Origin: Burkholderiales bacterium
GTDB taxonomy: Bacteria > Pseudomonadota > Gammaproteobacteria > Burkholderiales > Casimicrobiaceae
DNA: 64,000 nt
Direction: 5' to 3'
NCBI GenBank assembly: GCA_016790165.1
Contig: JAEUPL010000026.1
Coordinates: 1 to 64,000, forward strand
Part shown: piece by piece, positions 1-8,300 of the stretch
Position numbering within the stretch: position 1 is the stretch's first letter
Layout of the letters: each line of letters starts with the position of its first letter
Made by a program: the position numbers and the translations under genes
Notes under the pieces: model-generated
What the model was told of the DNA's origin: nothing
Seen by the model: only the letters and a program-made list of their open reading frames with translations
Databases searched by the model: none

Positions 1-828
1 GCCGTCAGACGGCGCGCAAGTGGCTGCGGCGGTTTGAGGAAGGCGGCCAGGACGCTCTGAAAGAGCGAACTTCCCGTCCGAATCGCACCCGAAGCAGCAT
101 CGACACCAAGCTGGCCGAGCGTATCGAGCAGTTGCGGCGCGCGCGCATGCCGATGCGCCGGATCGCGGTCGTGGTGGGCCGCAGCGTGGCTACGGTCAGC
201 CGCTTTTTGGCGGGCCTTGGGCTATCGAGCCTGAAGGTACTCGATCCGCTTGTGCCCACGCTTCGCTACGAGCGTGAGGCGCCGGGCGAGCTGCTGCACA
301 TCGACACCAAGAAGCTTGGTCGCATCGTGCGCCCCAGTCATCGGGTCACCGGCGATCGTCGTGACTCCGTCGAGGGCGCGGGCTGGGAATTCGCCCACGT
401 CGCCATCGATGACCACTCTCGCGTTGGCTTCGTGCAGATGCGCGCCGACGAGAAAAAGGAGTCGGCCGTGGACTTCCTGGAGGCGACCGTGGCGCACTAC
501 CGCAGTCTCGGCGTCACAGTCAAACGACTGTTGACCGACAATGGCAGCGCCTATCGCTCCAAGGCCTTCCAGGCGACGTGCAAGGCCTTGGGCATCAAGC
601 ACACCTACACCCGGCCCTATAGGCCCCAGACCAACGGCAAGGCCGAGCGATTCATCCAGACCTGCCTGCGCGAATGGGCCTACGGCCGCCTGTGGAACAA
701 CAGCGCCGAGCGCACCGCTTGGCTGCCGTCCTTCCTGGCCTACTACAACGCCCGCAGGCCCCATTCGGCCTTGGGCCACAAGCCTCCAGCTTCCCGACTC
801 AGCGGGAAGAACCTATTGCAACTTAACA
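1..828 (+). mobile_element. IS481-family insertion sequence, right part
   Basis: The window opens inside an insertion sequence. The transposase occupies nearly all of it. The right end is a 20-bp stretch at 809-828 whose reverse complement, TGTTAAGTTGCAATAGGTTC, closely resembles the IS481 terminus as I remember it. The next six bases, GCTAGG, fit the NCTAGN target reported for IS481 relatives. The left end lies outside the window, so the element length and the matching target copy cannot be verified. Confidence 0.85.
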
Positions 829-833
829 GCTAG
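1..833 (+). CDS. IS481-family transposase (5' end missing)
   Basis: DDE transposase that moves the insertion sequence. The frame is open to the window edge; the visible N-terminal part (RQTARKWLRRFEEGG) is the end of a helix-turn-helix, so the ATG at 132 is not the true start. The rve-type catalytic core shows the expected acidic residues in HIDTKKLG, LLTDNGSAYRS and GKAERFIQ. The C-terminus (YNARRPHSALGHKPP) is typical of the family. The TAG stop at 831-833 lies outside the inverted repeat, in the CTAG of the target, so the target itself supplies the stop codon. There is no frameshift in the visible part, so the gene is probably intact. Confidence 0.92.
   Translation, partial: RQTARKWLRRFEEGGQDALKERTSRPNRTRSSIDTKLAERIEQLRRARMPMRRIAVVVGRSVATVSRFLAGLGLSSLKVLDPLVPTLRYEREAPGELLHIDTKKLGRIVRPSHRVTGDRRDSVEGAGWEFAHVAIDDHSRVGFVQMRADEKKESAVDFLEATVAHYRSLGVTVKRLLTDNGSAYRSKAFQATCKALGIKHTYTRPYRPQTNGKAERFIQTCLREWAYGRLWNNSAERTAWLPSFLAYYNARRPHSALGHKPPASRLSGKNLLQLNS
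809..828. repeat. IS481-type right inverted repeat
   Basis: Terminal sequence ending in AACTTAACA just before the GCTAGG target. It overlaps the last codons of the transposase, as is usual for compact IS481 elements. The assignment rests on recalled similarity to the IS481 end (TGTGAAGATTCAATAGGTT). Confidence 0.7.
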
Positions 834-844
834 GCTGGCGCAAG

Positions 845-3631
845 CTACGTGGAGTCTGCCGGCTGGAAATCGGCAACCCACCGTCTTAGCTCGGCGCGGA
901 CATCGGCTGGCGTAGGCTGCGCTAGCCACGCGCCGAGTGCGACCAGGTCGAGCGGCTGAACATTGTCCAGGCTGACTCGGCGCACTTTTCGGTGTGCCGT
1001 CTCCGTGAAGGTTTCACCCTCGCCGGTCAGCTCTTCGTGCATCTTTTCACCAGGGCGAAGTCCGGTGAAGACGATGGGCACCGCGTCGATGTTGCCACGC
1101 GCAAGACGGATCAACTCCTGCGCCAATTCCACGATCCGTACGGGCGTGCCCATGTCCAGTACGTAAAGCGAGCGCCGTTGGCCCAGCATGCCGGCCTGTA
1201 GCACCAGTTGCGCCGCTTCCGGAATTGACATGAAGTACCGCGTCATGTCCGGGTGCGTCACGGTCACCGGGCCACCGCGCGCAATCTGTTCACGAAATTT
1301 CGGGATGACGCTGCCGTTACTGCCGAGGACGTTGCCGAAGCGCACTGCAACGAAGTGGGTCGGCGCGTCGGGGTAGCTCATGATCGCCAGTTCCGCGAGC
1401 CGCTTGCTGGCACCCATGATGCTCGACGCACGGACGGCCTTGTCGGTGGAGATGAGTACGAATCGCTCGGCGCCAACCGCTCTTGCGCATTCGGCTGCAT
1501 TCACTGTGCCAAGTACGTTGTTGCGTACGGCCTCCCAGGCGTTGACAGTTTCGGTGAGCGGTACGTGCTTGTATGCCGCCGCGTGAAAAACGATCGCCGG
1601 TCGCTCGCGCTCGAAAATCTCTTGCAAGCGCTCACGTTGACGGGCGTTGCCAACGTAGACCTCCATGCACTCACGTGGGAGGTGTGGTGCCAGAAGTTCA
1701 CTTGCCTGGTGGCATGCGAACTCCGAGATGTCGACGAGAATCAGTCTGGCAGGGTGAAAGCGAGCGACTTGCTGGCAGAGTTCGGTACCGATCGAGCCCC
1801 CCGCGCCGGTGACCAGCACCGTCCGACCACCGATCCAGCGCTCGAGTCCTGCGGTGTCGAGCACGACGGGATCTCGCCCAAGCAAATCTTCCAGCTCAAT
1901 CGCGCGCAGCTTTGCCAGGGGAGACTCGTCGGCGAGCATTTCGTCGTACGAGGGCACGGTCAGCGCGGTAAGGCCGGCCTCGCTGGCAAGCGTCACCGCG
2001 CGACGCCGGGTCGCATGATCGACGTTGGGCATGGCCACGATGGCGTGTCGCGCCCCGAAGCGTCGCGCAACCGCCTCAACACGATCAAGCCGATCGAGGA
2101 TTGGCGTGTTGTGTACCCGGCCCCCGATCTTGCCGACGTCATCATCGAGCAGACCGACCGCATGCCAGGTTTCGGACTTGGCCAATTCCGCCACCAGTCG
2201 CGCTCCTGCAGCACCCGCGCCAAGCACCAGAACGGGTTCGCCTTTGGCTGCGGCGATGCCGTACAGGCGGTGCTCTTTCCAGCTGCGATAGGCGAAGCGC
2301 GCACCACCCATGAGAAAGATCAGCAGGATCGGCTGCAGGAGCATCACCGAACGCGGAACAATGAAGCTTTCCGGGCGAATGAGCGCGAATAGCACTGCCG
2401 TCGCCGCTGCCGCCGTGAAGGCGCCGGTACCAATGCGGCGCAGATCGGCCATGCTGGCGAATCGCCACAACCCCTGATAAAGCCCCAACACGAGAAAGAC
2501 CAGTGCGTGGACTGGTAGAACCACGCTCAAGCTGCGCACAACGTCACCTGCGGTGAAGTTCGCGTCATCGATATTGAAGTTGAAGCGCGCCCAGAACAGA
2601 ACCGCCCACGCCACGCCGGCGGCCACCACGTCGAAAATCAGCGCCAGAAGAGCGCGTGGATTCATCAGCAGATTGGGTTGACGGCGTAAAGCCCATTCCG
2701 TAAACGCCACGTAGAACGCGGCAAACAGCGCGGCGAGGCCGAGCGAAATGCCTCGAGACGCCGATTGGCCGGCAAGCAACGCAACGCCGAGCGAAATGAA
2801 AAGCCAGCCGCTCATCCACCACAGCAGCCCCTTGTGACCCAGTCCCGAGAGCGCGAGTCGCTGATAGAGGTGCGTGCGGTGCGCTTCAAACGGGCTGTGG
2901 CCCGCTGCAATTCGCCGTATCAACGTGTATGTCGCGTCCGCCCAAAGGGGGGTTAAGAGCGCGATGGGGATGGTGGCTGGCCAGGCGCCTTCAACGGCGC
3001 CCATCACGCTCAAAATGGCCAACATCAACCCAAGCAGAGTCGAACCACCGTCGCCCATGAACAGCCGGGCGGGTGGAAAATTGAAGGGCAGAAATCCGAG
3101 CGCCGCCCCTGCCACGATGAAGCAATACCAGGGCAGGCGTGCGTCAGACGGCAACGTTCGCCACGCGATCACGCCGAGCGCACCCGCTACTACCAAGGCG
3201 GCTGTCGCCGCAATACCATCCGCGCCATCCATGAAATTGAACAGATTTATGGACCAGATGAGCGCAAAAAGAAGAAAAATGACGGCAACTAACTCTAATT
3301 GAGGTGTAACGGTGAAAAGCACGCCGGCTGCCACTGCAGCGTGAAAGGCTAGCCGCACGGCGGGCGGCGCGCTGGCCCAGTCGTCCCACGCAGAGATTGC
3401 CCAAAGCGCAAGCGCCGCGACCACGACACCCCAGGGCGCACCTAGGGCGACCAAGCCGAAAAAGACGGCCGCAGCAATCCCCAGCCCGCCGCCCCGGGGG
3501 ATTGGGGACTGATGAAGTGAGCGCTCGCTCGGATAACTGGCGGGGCTGTCGATGCGGCCGTGCCGAATCGCGAGACATACGACGAGCGACCCGACGGCGG
3601 TGATCGCAACAATGCTCGGCTCAAACGCCAT
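845..3631 (-). CDS. Fused WbpL-type glycosyl-1-phosphate transferase and WbpM-type UDP-sugar 4,6-dehydratase
   Basis: A 928-residue protein combining two steps of surface polysaccharide synthesis. Residues 1-310 resemble the polytopic WecA/MraY family, which loads a sugar phosphate onto undecaprenyl phosphate: DDW at 83, NFMDGADG at 132, FMGDGGS at 191 and HRTHLYQRL at 251. Residues 320-450 carry the membrane segments found at the start of WbpM/CapD proteins. Two nucleotide-binding folds follow, VLVLGAGAAG at 467 and TGAGGSIG at 608. The catalytic region reads STDKAV...SIMGASK, with Met where short dehydratases have Tyr, as in the SMK motif of WbpM. ATG 3631 is preceded by AAAGG; a TTG at 3649 is possible but has no ribosome site. 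In Pseudomonas wbpL and wbpM are separate neighbouring genes. The stop codon lies 10 bp from the IS target. Confidence 0.88.
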   Translation of the reverse strand: MAFEPSIVAITAVGSLVVCLAIRHGRIDSPASYPSERSLHQSPIPRGGGLGIAAAVFFGLVALGAPWGVVVAALALWAISAWDDWASAPPAVRLAFHAAVAAGVLFTVTPQLELVAVIFLLFALIWSINLFNFMDGADGIAATAALVVAGALGVIAWRTLPSDARLPWYCFIVAGAALGFLPFNFPPARLFMGDGGSTLLGLMLAILSVMGAVEGAWPATIPIALLTPLWADATYTLIRRIAAGHSPFEAHRTHLYQRLALSGLGHKGLLWWMSGWLFISLGVALLAGQSASRGISLGLAALFAAFYVAFTEWALRRQPNLLMNPRALLALIFDVVAAGVAWAVLFWARFNFNIDDANFTAGDVVRSLSVVLPVHALVFLVLGLYQGLWRFASMADLRRIGTGAFTAAAATAVLFALIRPESFIVPRSVMLLQPILLIFLMGGARFAYRSWKEHRLYGIAAAKGEPVLVLGAGAAGARLVAELAKSETWHAVGLLDDDVGKIGGRVHNTPILDRLDRVEAVARRFGARHAIVAMPNVDHATRRRAVTLASEAGLTALTVPSYDEMLADESPLAKLRAIELEDLLGRDPVVLDTAGLERWIGGRTVLVTGAGGSIGTELCQQVARFHPARLILVDISEFACHQASELLAPHLPRECMEVYVGNARQRERLQEIFERERPAIVFHAAAYKHVPLTETVNAWEAVRNNVLGTVNAAECARAVGAERFVLISTDKAVRASSIMGASKRLAELAIMSYPDAPTHFVAVRFGNVLGSNGSVIPKFREQIARGGPVTVTHPDMTRYFMSIPEAAQLVLQAGMLGQRRSLYVLDMGTPVRIVELAQELIRLARGNIDAVPIVFTGLRPGEKMHEELTGEGETFTETAHRKVRRVSLDNVQPLDLVALGAWLAQPTPADVRAELRRWVADFQPADST

Positions 3632-3914
3632 AAAACCTTTACAAATCAATCAACTAGCGAGAAGTGATGGAGCCGCCAGCGTTACTGCGCCATCGCGACC
3701 GACGGCGAAGGAAATGTTGCAATTTGACAACAACCAACGAGGTCAAACACGCCTCTGCGGCATCGCGAAGATTGGCCCGGTGCCGGGGATTTGGCAGAAT
3801 TAAACCAGCTTCCGAAATTCCGTTGGAAGAAAAATTGTTGGTGACGACTCTTCGCGCATGTTCTAGTGCATACGGAGACGAGTGCCGACCGTCAATATCT
3901 GAGGAGAGACTGTA

Positions 3915-4976
3915 ATGAACAAGAAACTCGTTGCCCTGGCAGTGAGCGCGATCGCCGCTGGCGCTGCTTCCGCTCAAACCGCGAACGTTACGCTGTACGG
4001 TGTCGTGGACACCTACGTCGCGAACATTCGCACGACCGCAGGCAAAAACGCAGCTGGCGCGACGGTCGCCGGTGGCACGGTAAATGCGCTCGACGCAGGC
4101 GGCTTGTCTGGCTCGCGTTGGGGTCTTCGCGGTTCAGAGGCGCTGGGTGGCGGCCTGAATGCCGTGTTCACGCTGGAAAACGGCTTTGACAGCTCGACGG
4201 GTGGTCTCGGCCAAGGCGGGCGTCTGTTCGGTCGTCAAGCCTACGTTGGCCTGACCGGTGCTTTCGGTGCGTTGACGGTTGGTCGTCAATACGCTCCGAT
4301 TTTCTACACGGGTGCTGACGCCGACGTCGACGGCTACTCCAACTTCAGCACGATCACCAACCAGTTCCTTCTTGCTGCAGGTGGCGCGCTGCGCAACGAC
4401 AACGCGATCAACTACAAAACGCCGAACATGGGCGGCCTGACGGCTAACCTGCAGTGGGCGATGGGTGAAGTCGCTGGCAACACCAGCGCGGGTCGCATTC
4501 TCGGCGCCAACCTCGCGTACAACAATGGCCCCATCAACGCCGGTATCGGTTACGTTGACAACAAGAACGCCTCCGGCGTAAGCGCACAGCGTACTTGGTT
4601 GGTCGGCGGTAGCTACAACGCGGGCGTGGCCAACATCGGCGGCGAGTACCACGAAATCAAGAACCCGATCACGGGTTCGAAGTGGAAGGGCTGGAGCCTC
4701 GGCGCCAGCGTGCCACTGGGCGCAGCGTCGCTCGTTGCCCAGTTCGGTCAACTCAAGAACGGCAGCGCGAAGCAAACGGCGATTAACCTCGGTGCGAACT
4801 ACACGTTGTCGAAGCGCACTGACGTTTACGCACGTTTCGCAAACGCTGACAACAACGCAAACGCCGGCGTTGAGGCCGCTGGCTACGGTGGCCAGTCGCA
4901 AGCCGGCACGGCTGCTGCCCCCATCTTTGGTGCGGACAAGCGCATCATTGCTGCTGGGATCCGTCACCGCTTCTAA
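3915..4976 (+). CDS. Outer-membrane porin (Gram-negative porin family)
   Basis: A 353-residue general porin forming a trimeric diffusion channel in the outer membrane. The signal peptide MNKKLVALAVSAIAAGAASA is followed by QTANVTLYGVVD, the usual first strand of betaproteobacterial porins. The RWGLRGSE segment and the C-terminal strand ending in phenylalanine (IRHRF) are typical, the last being the BAM recognition signal. GAGGAGA precedes the ATG. It is followed by a hairpin terminator and a paralogue 70 bp downstream. Substrate selectivity cannot be read from the sequence. The 283-bp gap upstream (3632-3914) must hold its promoter, but I could not place one with confidence. Confidence 0.93.
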   Translation: MNKKLVALAVSAIAAGAASAQTANVTLYGVVDTYVANIRTTAGKNAAGATVAGGTVNALDAGGLSGSRWGLRGSEALGGGLNAVFTLENGFDSSTGGLGQGGRLFGRQAYVGLTGAFGALTVGRQYAPIFYTGADADVDGYSNFSTITNQFLLAAGGALRNDNAINYKTPNMGGLTANLQWAMGEVAGNTSAGRILGANLAYNNGPINAGIGYVDNKNASGVSAQRTWLVGGSYNAGVANIGGEYHEIKNPITGSKWKGWSLGASVPLGAASLVAQFGQLKNGSAKQTAINLGANYTLSKRTDVYARFANADNNANAGVEAAGYGGQSQAGTAAAPIFGADKRIIAAGIRHRF

Positions 4977-4993
4977 TCAGAGCGTTTGAGAGG

Positions 4994-5014
4994 AGGGGGC
5001 TTCGGCCCCCTTGT
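4994..5014 (+). terminator. Hairpin terminator after the first porin
   Basis: Stem AGGGGGC/GCCCCCT with a TTCG tetraloop, followed by a poor T run (TTGT). It lies between the two porin genes and probably attenuates rather than fully blocks readthrough. Confidence 0.7.
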
Positions 5015-5046
5015 CGTCCGTCTAGTTTTCTCATTTCGGAGTCCTC

Positions 5047-6204
5047 ATGAAACTCTCTAAAGTCGCGCTGGCACTTGCAGCGACCACCGTTGCTGGCATC
5101 GCCTCGGCGCAAACCGCGAACGTCACGCTGTACGGCTACATCAATACATCGATCGAGATTAACCGCGGTTCGCAGGGCGCCAACAGCGTCGGCAAAGCCG
5201 TCAACTCGTTGTCGGTCAACCGCATGACGGCCAACTCGTCGCGCTTCGGGTTCCGTGGTCGCGAAAATCTGGGTGGCGGCACCTACGCGCATTTCCAACT
5301 CGAGAATAGCTTCGGTTCCGATGACGGCACACTTGGCGGCGGTGTTATGTTCGGCCGCGAAGCTTGGGTCGGCCTTGGTAACCCGGCATGGGGCGAAGTT
5401 AAAGTTGGTTACGGTTTGACACCGTACGATGACGTGTTCGGCCTCTCTCACCAAAACATCGGTTCAACCGGCGCGCAAAACCGTAACAACGGTGTTTCCG
5501 GCGGCCCGGGTTTCGGCTTCAACCAGCTGTTCACCAACTATGGTCGTGGCGGCACCTCTGGCGCATCCAACACGGGCCACTTTGATGCACGCGCGGCGAA
5601 TGCGATCAGCTACGCGACGCCGAACATGGGCGGCTTCACGCTGCGCACGATGTACTCGCTCATCGAAGAGCAGGCCGCGTCGCCGAAGGCACGCCTGTGG
5701 GATACAGCCGCGATTTACTCGAACGGCCCGATCACCGTCGGTTTGACCTATGCAATGCATAAGGATTTCGGCGGCTTGGCCGGTGTGGTGACGGGGGCGC
5801 ACGACCAGGATGCTCTGCGCGGTTATGCACGGTACAACTTTGGCGTGGCTCGAATTGACGGCGCGTACGAAGTGGCTCGCTACAAGCTGGCGACCGGCAC
5901 GCTGAAGATGAAGTACTTCGACGTTGCAGCTCAAGTTCCGTTGGGCGCACACAACGTTGGCGTACAGTACAGCCAGCGTGATAACGGTGCGGCTTGGGCT
6001 TGGACCCCGCCGGTTGGCTACACTGCCCCGACCGCAGCGCAATTGCTCGCCAACTGGACTGTTGGCGGCGGTAAGCACGTGGCTCTGGTTTACGACTACA
6101 CCTTCTCGAAACGCACCCAGCTCTACGCGTACTACTCTTCGATGAAGAACGAAACCGGTGGCAAGTTGAACACGCCAGCCATCGGCATCATCCACCGTTT
6201 CTAA
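5047..6204 (+). CDS. Outer-membrane porin, second paralogue
   Basis: A 385-residue general porin. The signal peptide MKLSKVALALAATTVAGIASA is cleaved before QTANVTLYGYI. Strand motifs SSRFGFRGRENLGGG and the C-terminal IIHRF match the same family as the upstream gene, but the loops differ clearly, so this is not a recent duplicate. CGGAG precedes ATG 5047. A strong terminator follows the stop. Two porins in a row often differ in expression conditions; nothing in the sequence shows which one dominates. Confidence 0.93.
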   Translation: MKLSKVALALAATTVAGIASAQTANVTLYGYINTSIEINRGSQGANSVGKAVNSLSVNRMTANSSRFGFRGRENLGGGTYAHFQLENSFGSDDGTLGGGVMFGREAWVGLGNPAWGEVKVGYGLTPYDDVFGLSHQNIGSTGAQNRNNGVSGGPGFGFNQLFTNYGRGGTSGASNTGHFDARAANAISYATPNMGGFTLRTMYSLIEEQAASPKARLWDTAAIYSNGPITVGLTYAMHKDFGGLAGVVTGAHDQDALRGYARYNFGVARIDGAYEVARYKLATGTLKMKYFDVAAQVPLGAHNVGVQYSQRDNGAAWAWTPPVGYTAPTAAQLLANWTVGGGKHVALVYDYTFSKRTQLYAYYSSMKNETGGKLNTPAIGIIHRF

Positions 6205-6225
6205 TCGTCAGGAACCCGTGGACAC

Positions 6226-6255
6226 AAAAGGGCGCTTCGGCGCCCTTTTTCTTTT
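6226..6255 (+). terminator. Strong rho-independent terminator after the second porin
   Basis: Perfect 10-bp stem AAAAGGGCGC/GCGCCCTTTT with a TTCG loop, followed by a T-rich run. It separates the porins from the minus-strand DUF1289 gene that converges on them. Confidence 0.9.
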
Positions 6256-6310
6256 CTGCTTTCGACGCAACAGCCGTACAGCCGACAGCAGGCCACCGGT
6301 TGGGCTGGCG

Positions 6311-6541
6311 TCAACGGCTTCGGCGATCCCAGCCAGGAGGGGATGCCGCACCGCTCAATCGTCCTTCGAGCCCCCGAACGACTGCGGCACGCTGGTCGAC
6401 AGAAAGCGTCGACCAGTTTGTAATCTCCTCAAGCGTCCGACCACAGCCCAGACAATACCCGCTGCGCGCATCCATCGCACAGCGCTTGATGCAAGGTGAC
6501 TCCACCTGCGCGGCATCGTTGGATGATCGTAGACCAGTCAT
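6311..6541 (-). CDS. DUF1289 domain protein
   Basis: A 76-residue protein of the small cysteine-rich DUF1289 family, function unknown. The signature SPCIKRC-x8-CLGC-x6-EI-xxW is present around residues 15-43, with four cysteines that could bind a metal. It starts 3 bp after the stop of the TatD gene and is probably translated with it. Family members commonly sit beside unrelated metabolic genes, so context says little about its role. Confidence 0.85.
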   Translation of the reverse strand: MTGLRSSNDAAQVESPCIKRCAMDARSGYCLGCGRTLEEITNWSTLSVDQRAAVVRGLEGRLSGAASPPGWDRRSR

Positions 6542-6544
6542 GCG

Positions 6545-7327
6545 TCAGTCCGCGCCCAGCACTCGCCGGACATTCGAGGTGGTTGCGGCCGCGAACGCGG
6601 CTGGAAGCTCACCGCGCTCGCGCGCCAGCAGCTCCCCGATCGCCGGTAGATACTCGGGTGAGTTCCTGCGGGTCGAGCTCATCGCTCCGAGGAATGAAGG
6701 CGGCAAATCTGGCGCATCAGTCTCCAATACCACTGAACTCAAAGGGACGTCGCGCAGCAACGATCGAATCCGTCGCGCCTGCGGGAATGTCGCCGTACCA
6801 CCGAATCCCAGACAGAACCCCAGCCTGACAAACTCCATTGCCTGCTGCGAACTTCCGTTGAAGGCGTGCGCAAAGCCGCTGCGAACGCGAATCCGACGCA
6901 GGTGCTTCAGGATCACATCCTGGCTGCGACGCACGTGCAGCGATACCGGCAGGTCGAACTCGCGGGCAACCTTCAATTGCTCGGAGAAAAACCACTCCTG
7001 TTCGGATTGATTGACATCCGAGATGTAGAAATCGAGACCAATCTCGCCGATCAGATCCGGCTTTTCACGCTCGACCCAGCTGCGCAAGATGGCAATGTGG
7101 TCTCGCGGCGACTGTGCGGACGGCCCGGCGACCCACATCGGGTGGATACCGAATCCCGTCAGGCAACCATAGCGCTCGCGGCTCGCCAGCGCTCGCGCGA
7201 AGTGATCAACATGACCTGGCAAATTGACGATCGCCTCAACGCCCGCCGCCCTGGATGCTGCAACCACCTCATCGCGGTCAACGTCGAACTCAGGCGAATC
7301 AAGATGGCAGTGGCTATCGATCCACAT
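6545..7327 (-). CDS. TatD family metal-dependent hydrolase
   Basis: A 260-residue TIM-barrel hydrolase of the TatD/YcfH deoxyribonuclease family, cytoplasmic. The metal ligands appear in SHCHLD (residues 4-9), FGIHPMW, GEIGLDFY and SLHVR, and ETDAPDLPP near the end carries the last aspartate. Length is normal. It is co-directional with the HMG-CoA lyase gene upstream (45-bp gap) and with DUF1289 downstream. The true substrate of such relatives is usually unknown: nucleic acid 3' ends or D-aminoacyl-tRNA are candidates. Confidence 0.9.
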   Translation of the reverse strand: MWIDSHCHLDSPEFDVDRDEVVAASRAAGVEAIVNLPGHVDHFARALASRERYGCLTGFGIHPMWVAGPSAQSPRDHIAILRSWVEREKPDLIGEIGLDFYISDVNQSEQEWFFSEQLKVAREFDLPVSLHVRRSQDVILKHLRRIRVRSGFAHAFNGSSQQAMEFVRLGFCLGFGGTATFPQARRIRSLLRDVPLSSVVLETDAPDLPPSFLGAMSSTRRNSPEYLPAIGELLARERGELPAAFAAATTSNVRRVLGAD

Positions 7328-7372
7328 GGCGTTTGGCGGCGGTTTAGACCCCGGGGCTTCGACAGAACGGTG

Positions 7373-8281
7373 CTAGCCGGCACGACGGGCCGCCAGCGCC
7401 CTGTTCACCCGCGAATGCGGAGCGCGGCCGAGCGCCTGCGAGATGAACTGTCCGGCGTCGCACACGAGGTCAAGGTCAATGCCGGTCTCAATGCCCATGC
7501 CGTGCAGCATGTACAACACGTCTTCGGTGGCAACGTTGCCGGTCGCACCCTTGGCATACGGGCAGCCACCGAGGCCGGCGACCGACGTGTCGAAGGTGCT
7601 CACCCCAAGCTCAAGGCAGGCGAGCACGTTGGCGCAGGCCTGGCCATAGGTGTCGTGGAAATGCGCAGAGAGCTGGGCGAGCGGGTAAACCATTGCGGCC
7701 GCCTCAAACACCGCCGAGGCACGTGCCGGTGTGCCGACGCCAATCGTGTCGGCAATACCGATGTCGTCGCAGCCGAGGTCGGCGAACCGCTTGACGCAGT
7801 CGACGACGGAAGCGATCGGAACCTCGCCCTGATAGGGGCAGCCAAGCGCGCAGGAGATTGCGGCGCGCACACGCATGCCGTTCGCCTTGGCAGCTTCGGC
7901 GACCGGGCGGAAGCGCTCGATGCTCTCGGCGATCGAGCAGTTGATGTTTTTCTGCGAGAACGCCTCGGACGCAGCGCCGAAGATCACCACCTCGTCGGCC
8001 TTGGCCACGAGCGCACTTTCAAAGCCCTTCATGTTCGGGGTGAGGACCGAGTAGATGACGCCGGGCTTGCGCACGATGCCCGCCATGACTTCGGGCGAGG
8101 TAGCCATCTGCGGCACCCATTTGGGCGACACGAAGGAACCGGCCTCGACATTGCGAAAACCGGCCTCGCTCAGTCGGTTGACAAGCTCGATCTTCAATGC
8201 GGCCGCAACTTCCTGTTTCTCGTTCTGCAGGCCGTCACGGGCGCCGACCTCGACGATGCTGACGCGACTCGGGTATTTCAT
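7373..8281 (-). CDS. mvaB: Hydroxymethylglutaryl-CoA lyase
   Basis: Cleaves 3-hydroxy-3-methylglutaryl-CoA to acetyl-CoA and acetoacetate, the last step of leucine degradation. The 302-residue protein opens with VSIVEVGARDGLQNE, which carries the catalytic Arg-Asp pair, and has SFVSPKWVPQM and the active-site cysteine in GLGGCPYAKGATGN. ATG 8281 is preceded by GAGGACGG. It lies 19 bp after a dehydrogenase gene, in the same run as the methylcrotonyl-CoA carboxylase genes, which fixes its pathway. In Pseudomonas the equivalent is called liuE. Confidence 0.96.
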   Translation of the reverse strand: MKYPSRVSIVEVGARDGLQNEKQEVAAALKIELVNRLSEAGFRNVEAGSFVSPKWVPQMATSPEVMAGIVRKPGVIYSVLTPNMKGFESALVAKADEVVIFGAASEAFSQKNINCSIAESIERFRPVAEAAKANGMRVRAAISCALGCPYQGEVPIASVVDCVKRFADLGCDDIGIADTIGVGTPARASAVFEAAAMVYPLAQLSAHFHDTYGQACANVLACLELGVSTFDTSVAGLGGCPYAKGATGNVATEDVLYMLHGMGIETGIDLDLVCDAGQFISQALGRAPHSRVNRALAARRAG

Positions 8282-8300
8282 GCCGTCCTCGACTGGTTGA

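Noticed and set aside
1253-2392. Long frame opposite the WbpL-WbpM fusion
   Set aside because: It is the complement of a strongly supported gene and contains no recognisable domain.
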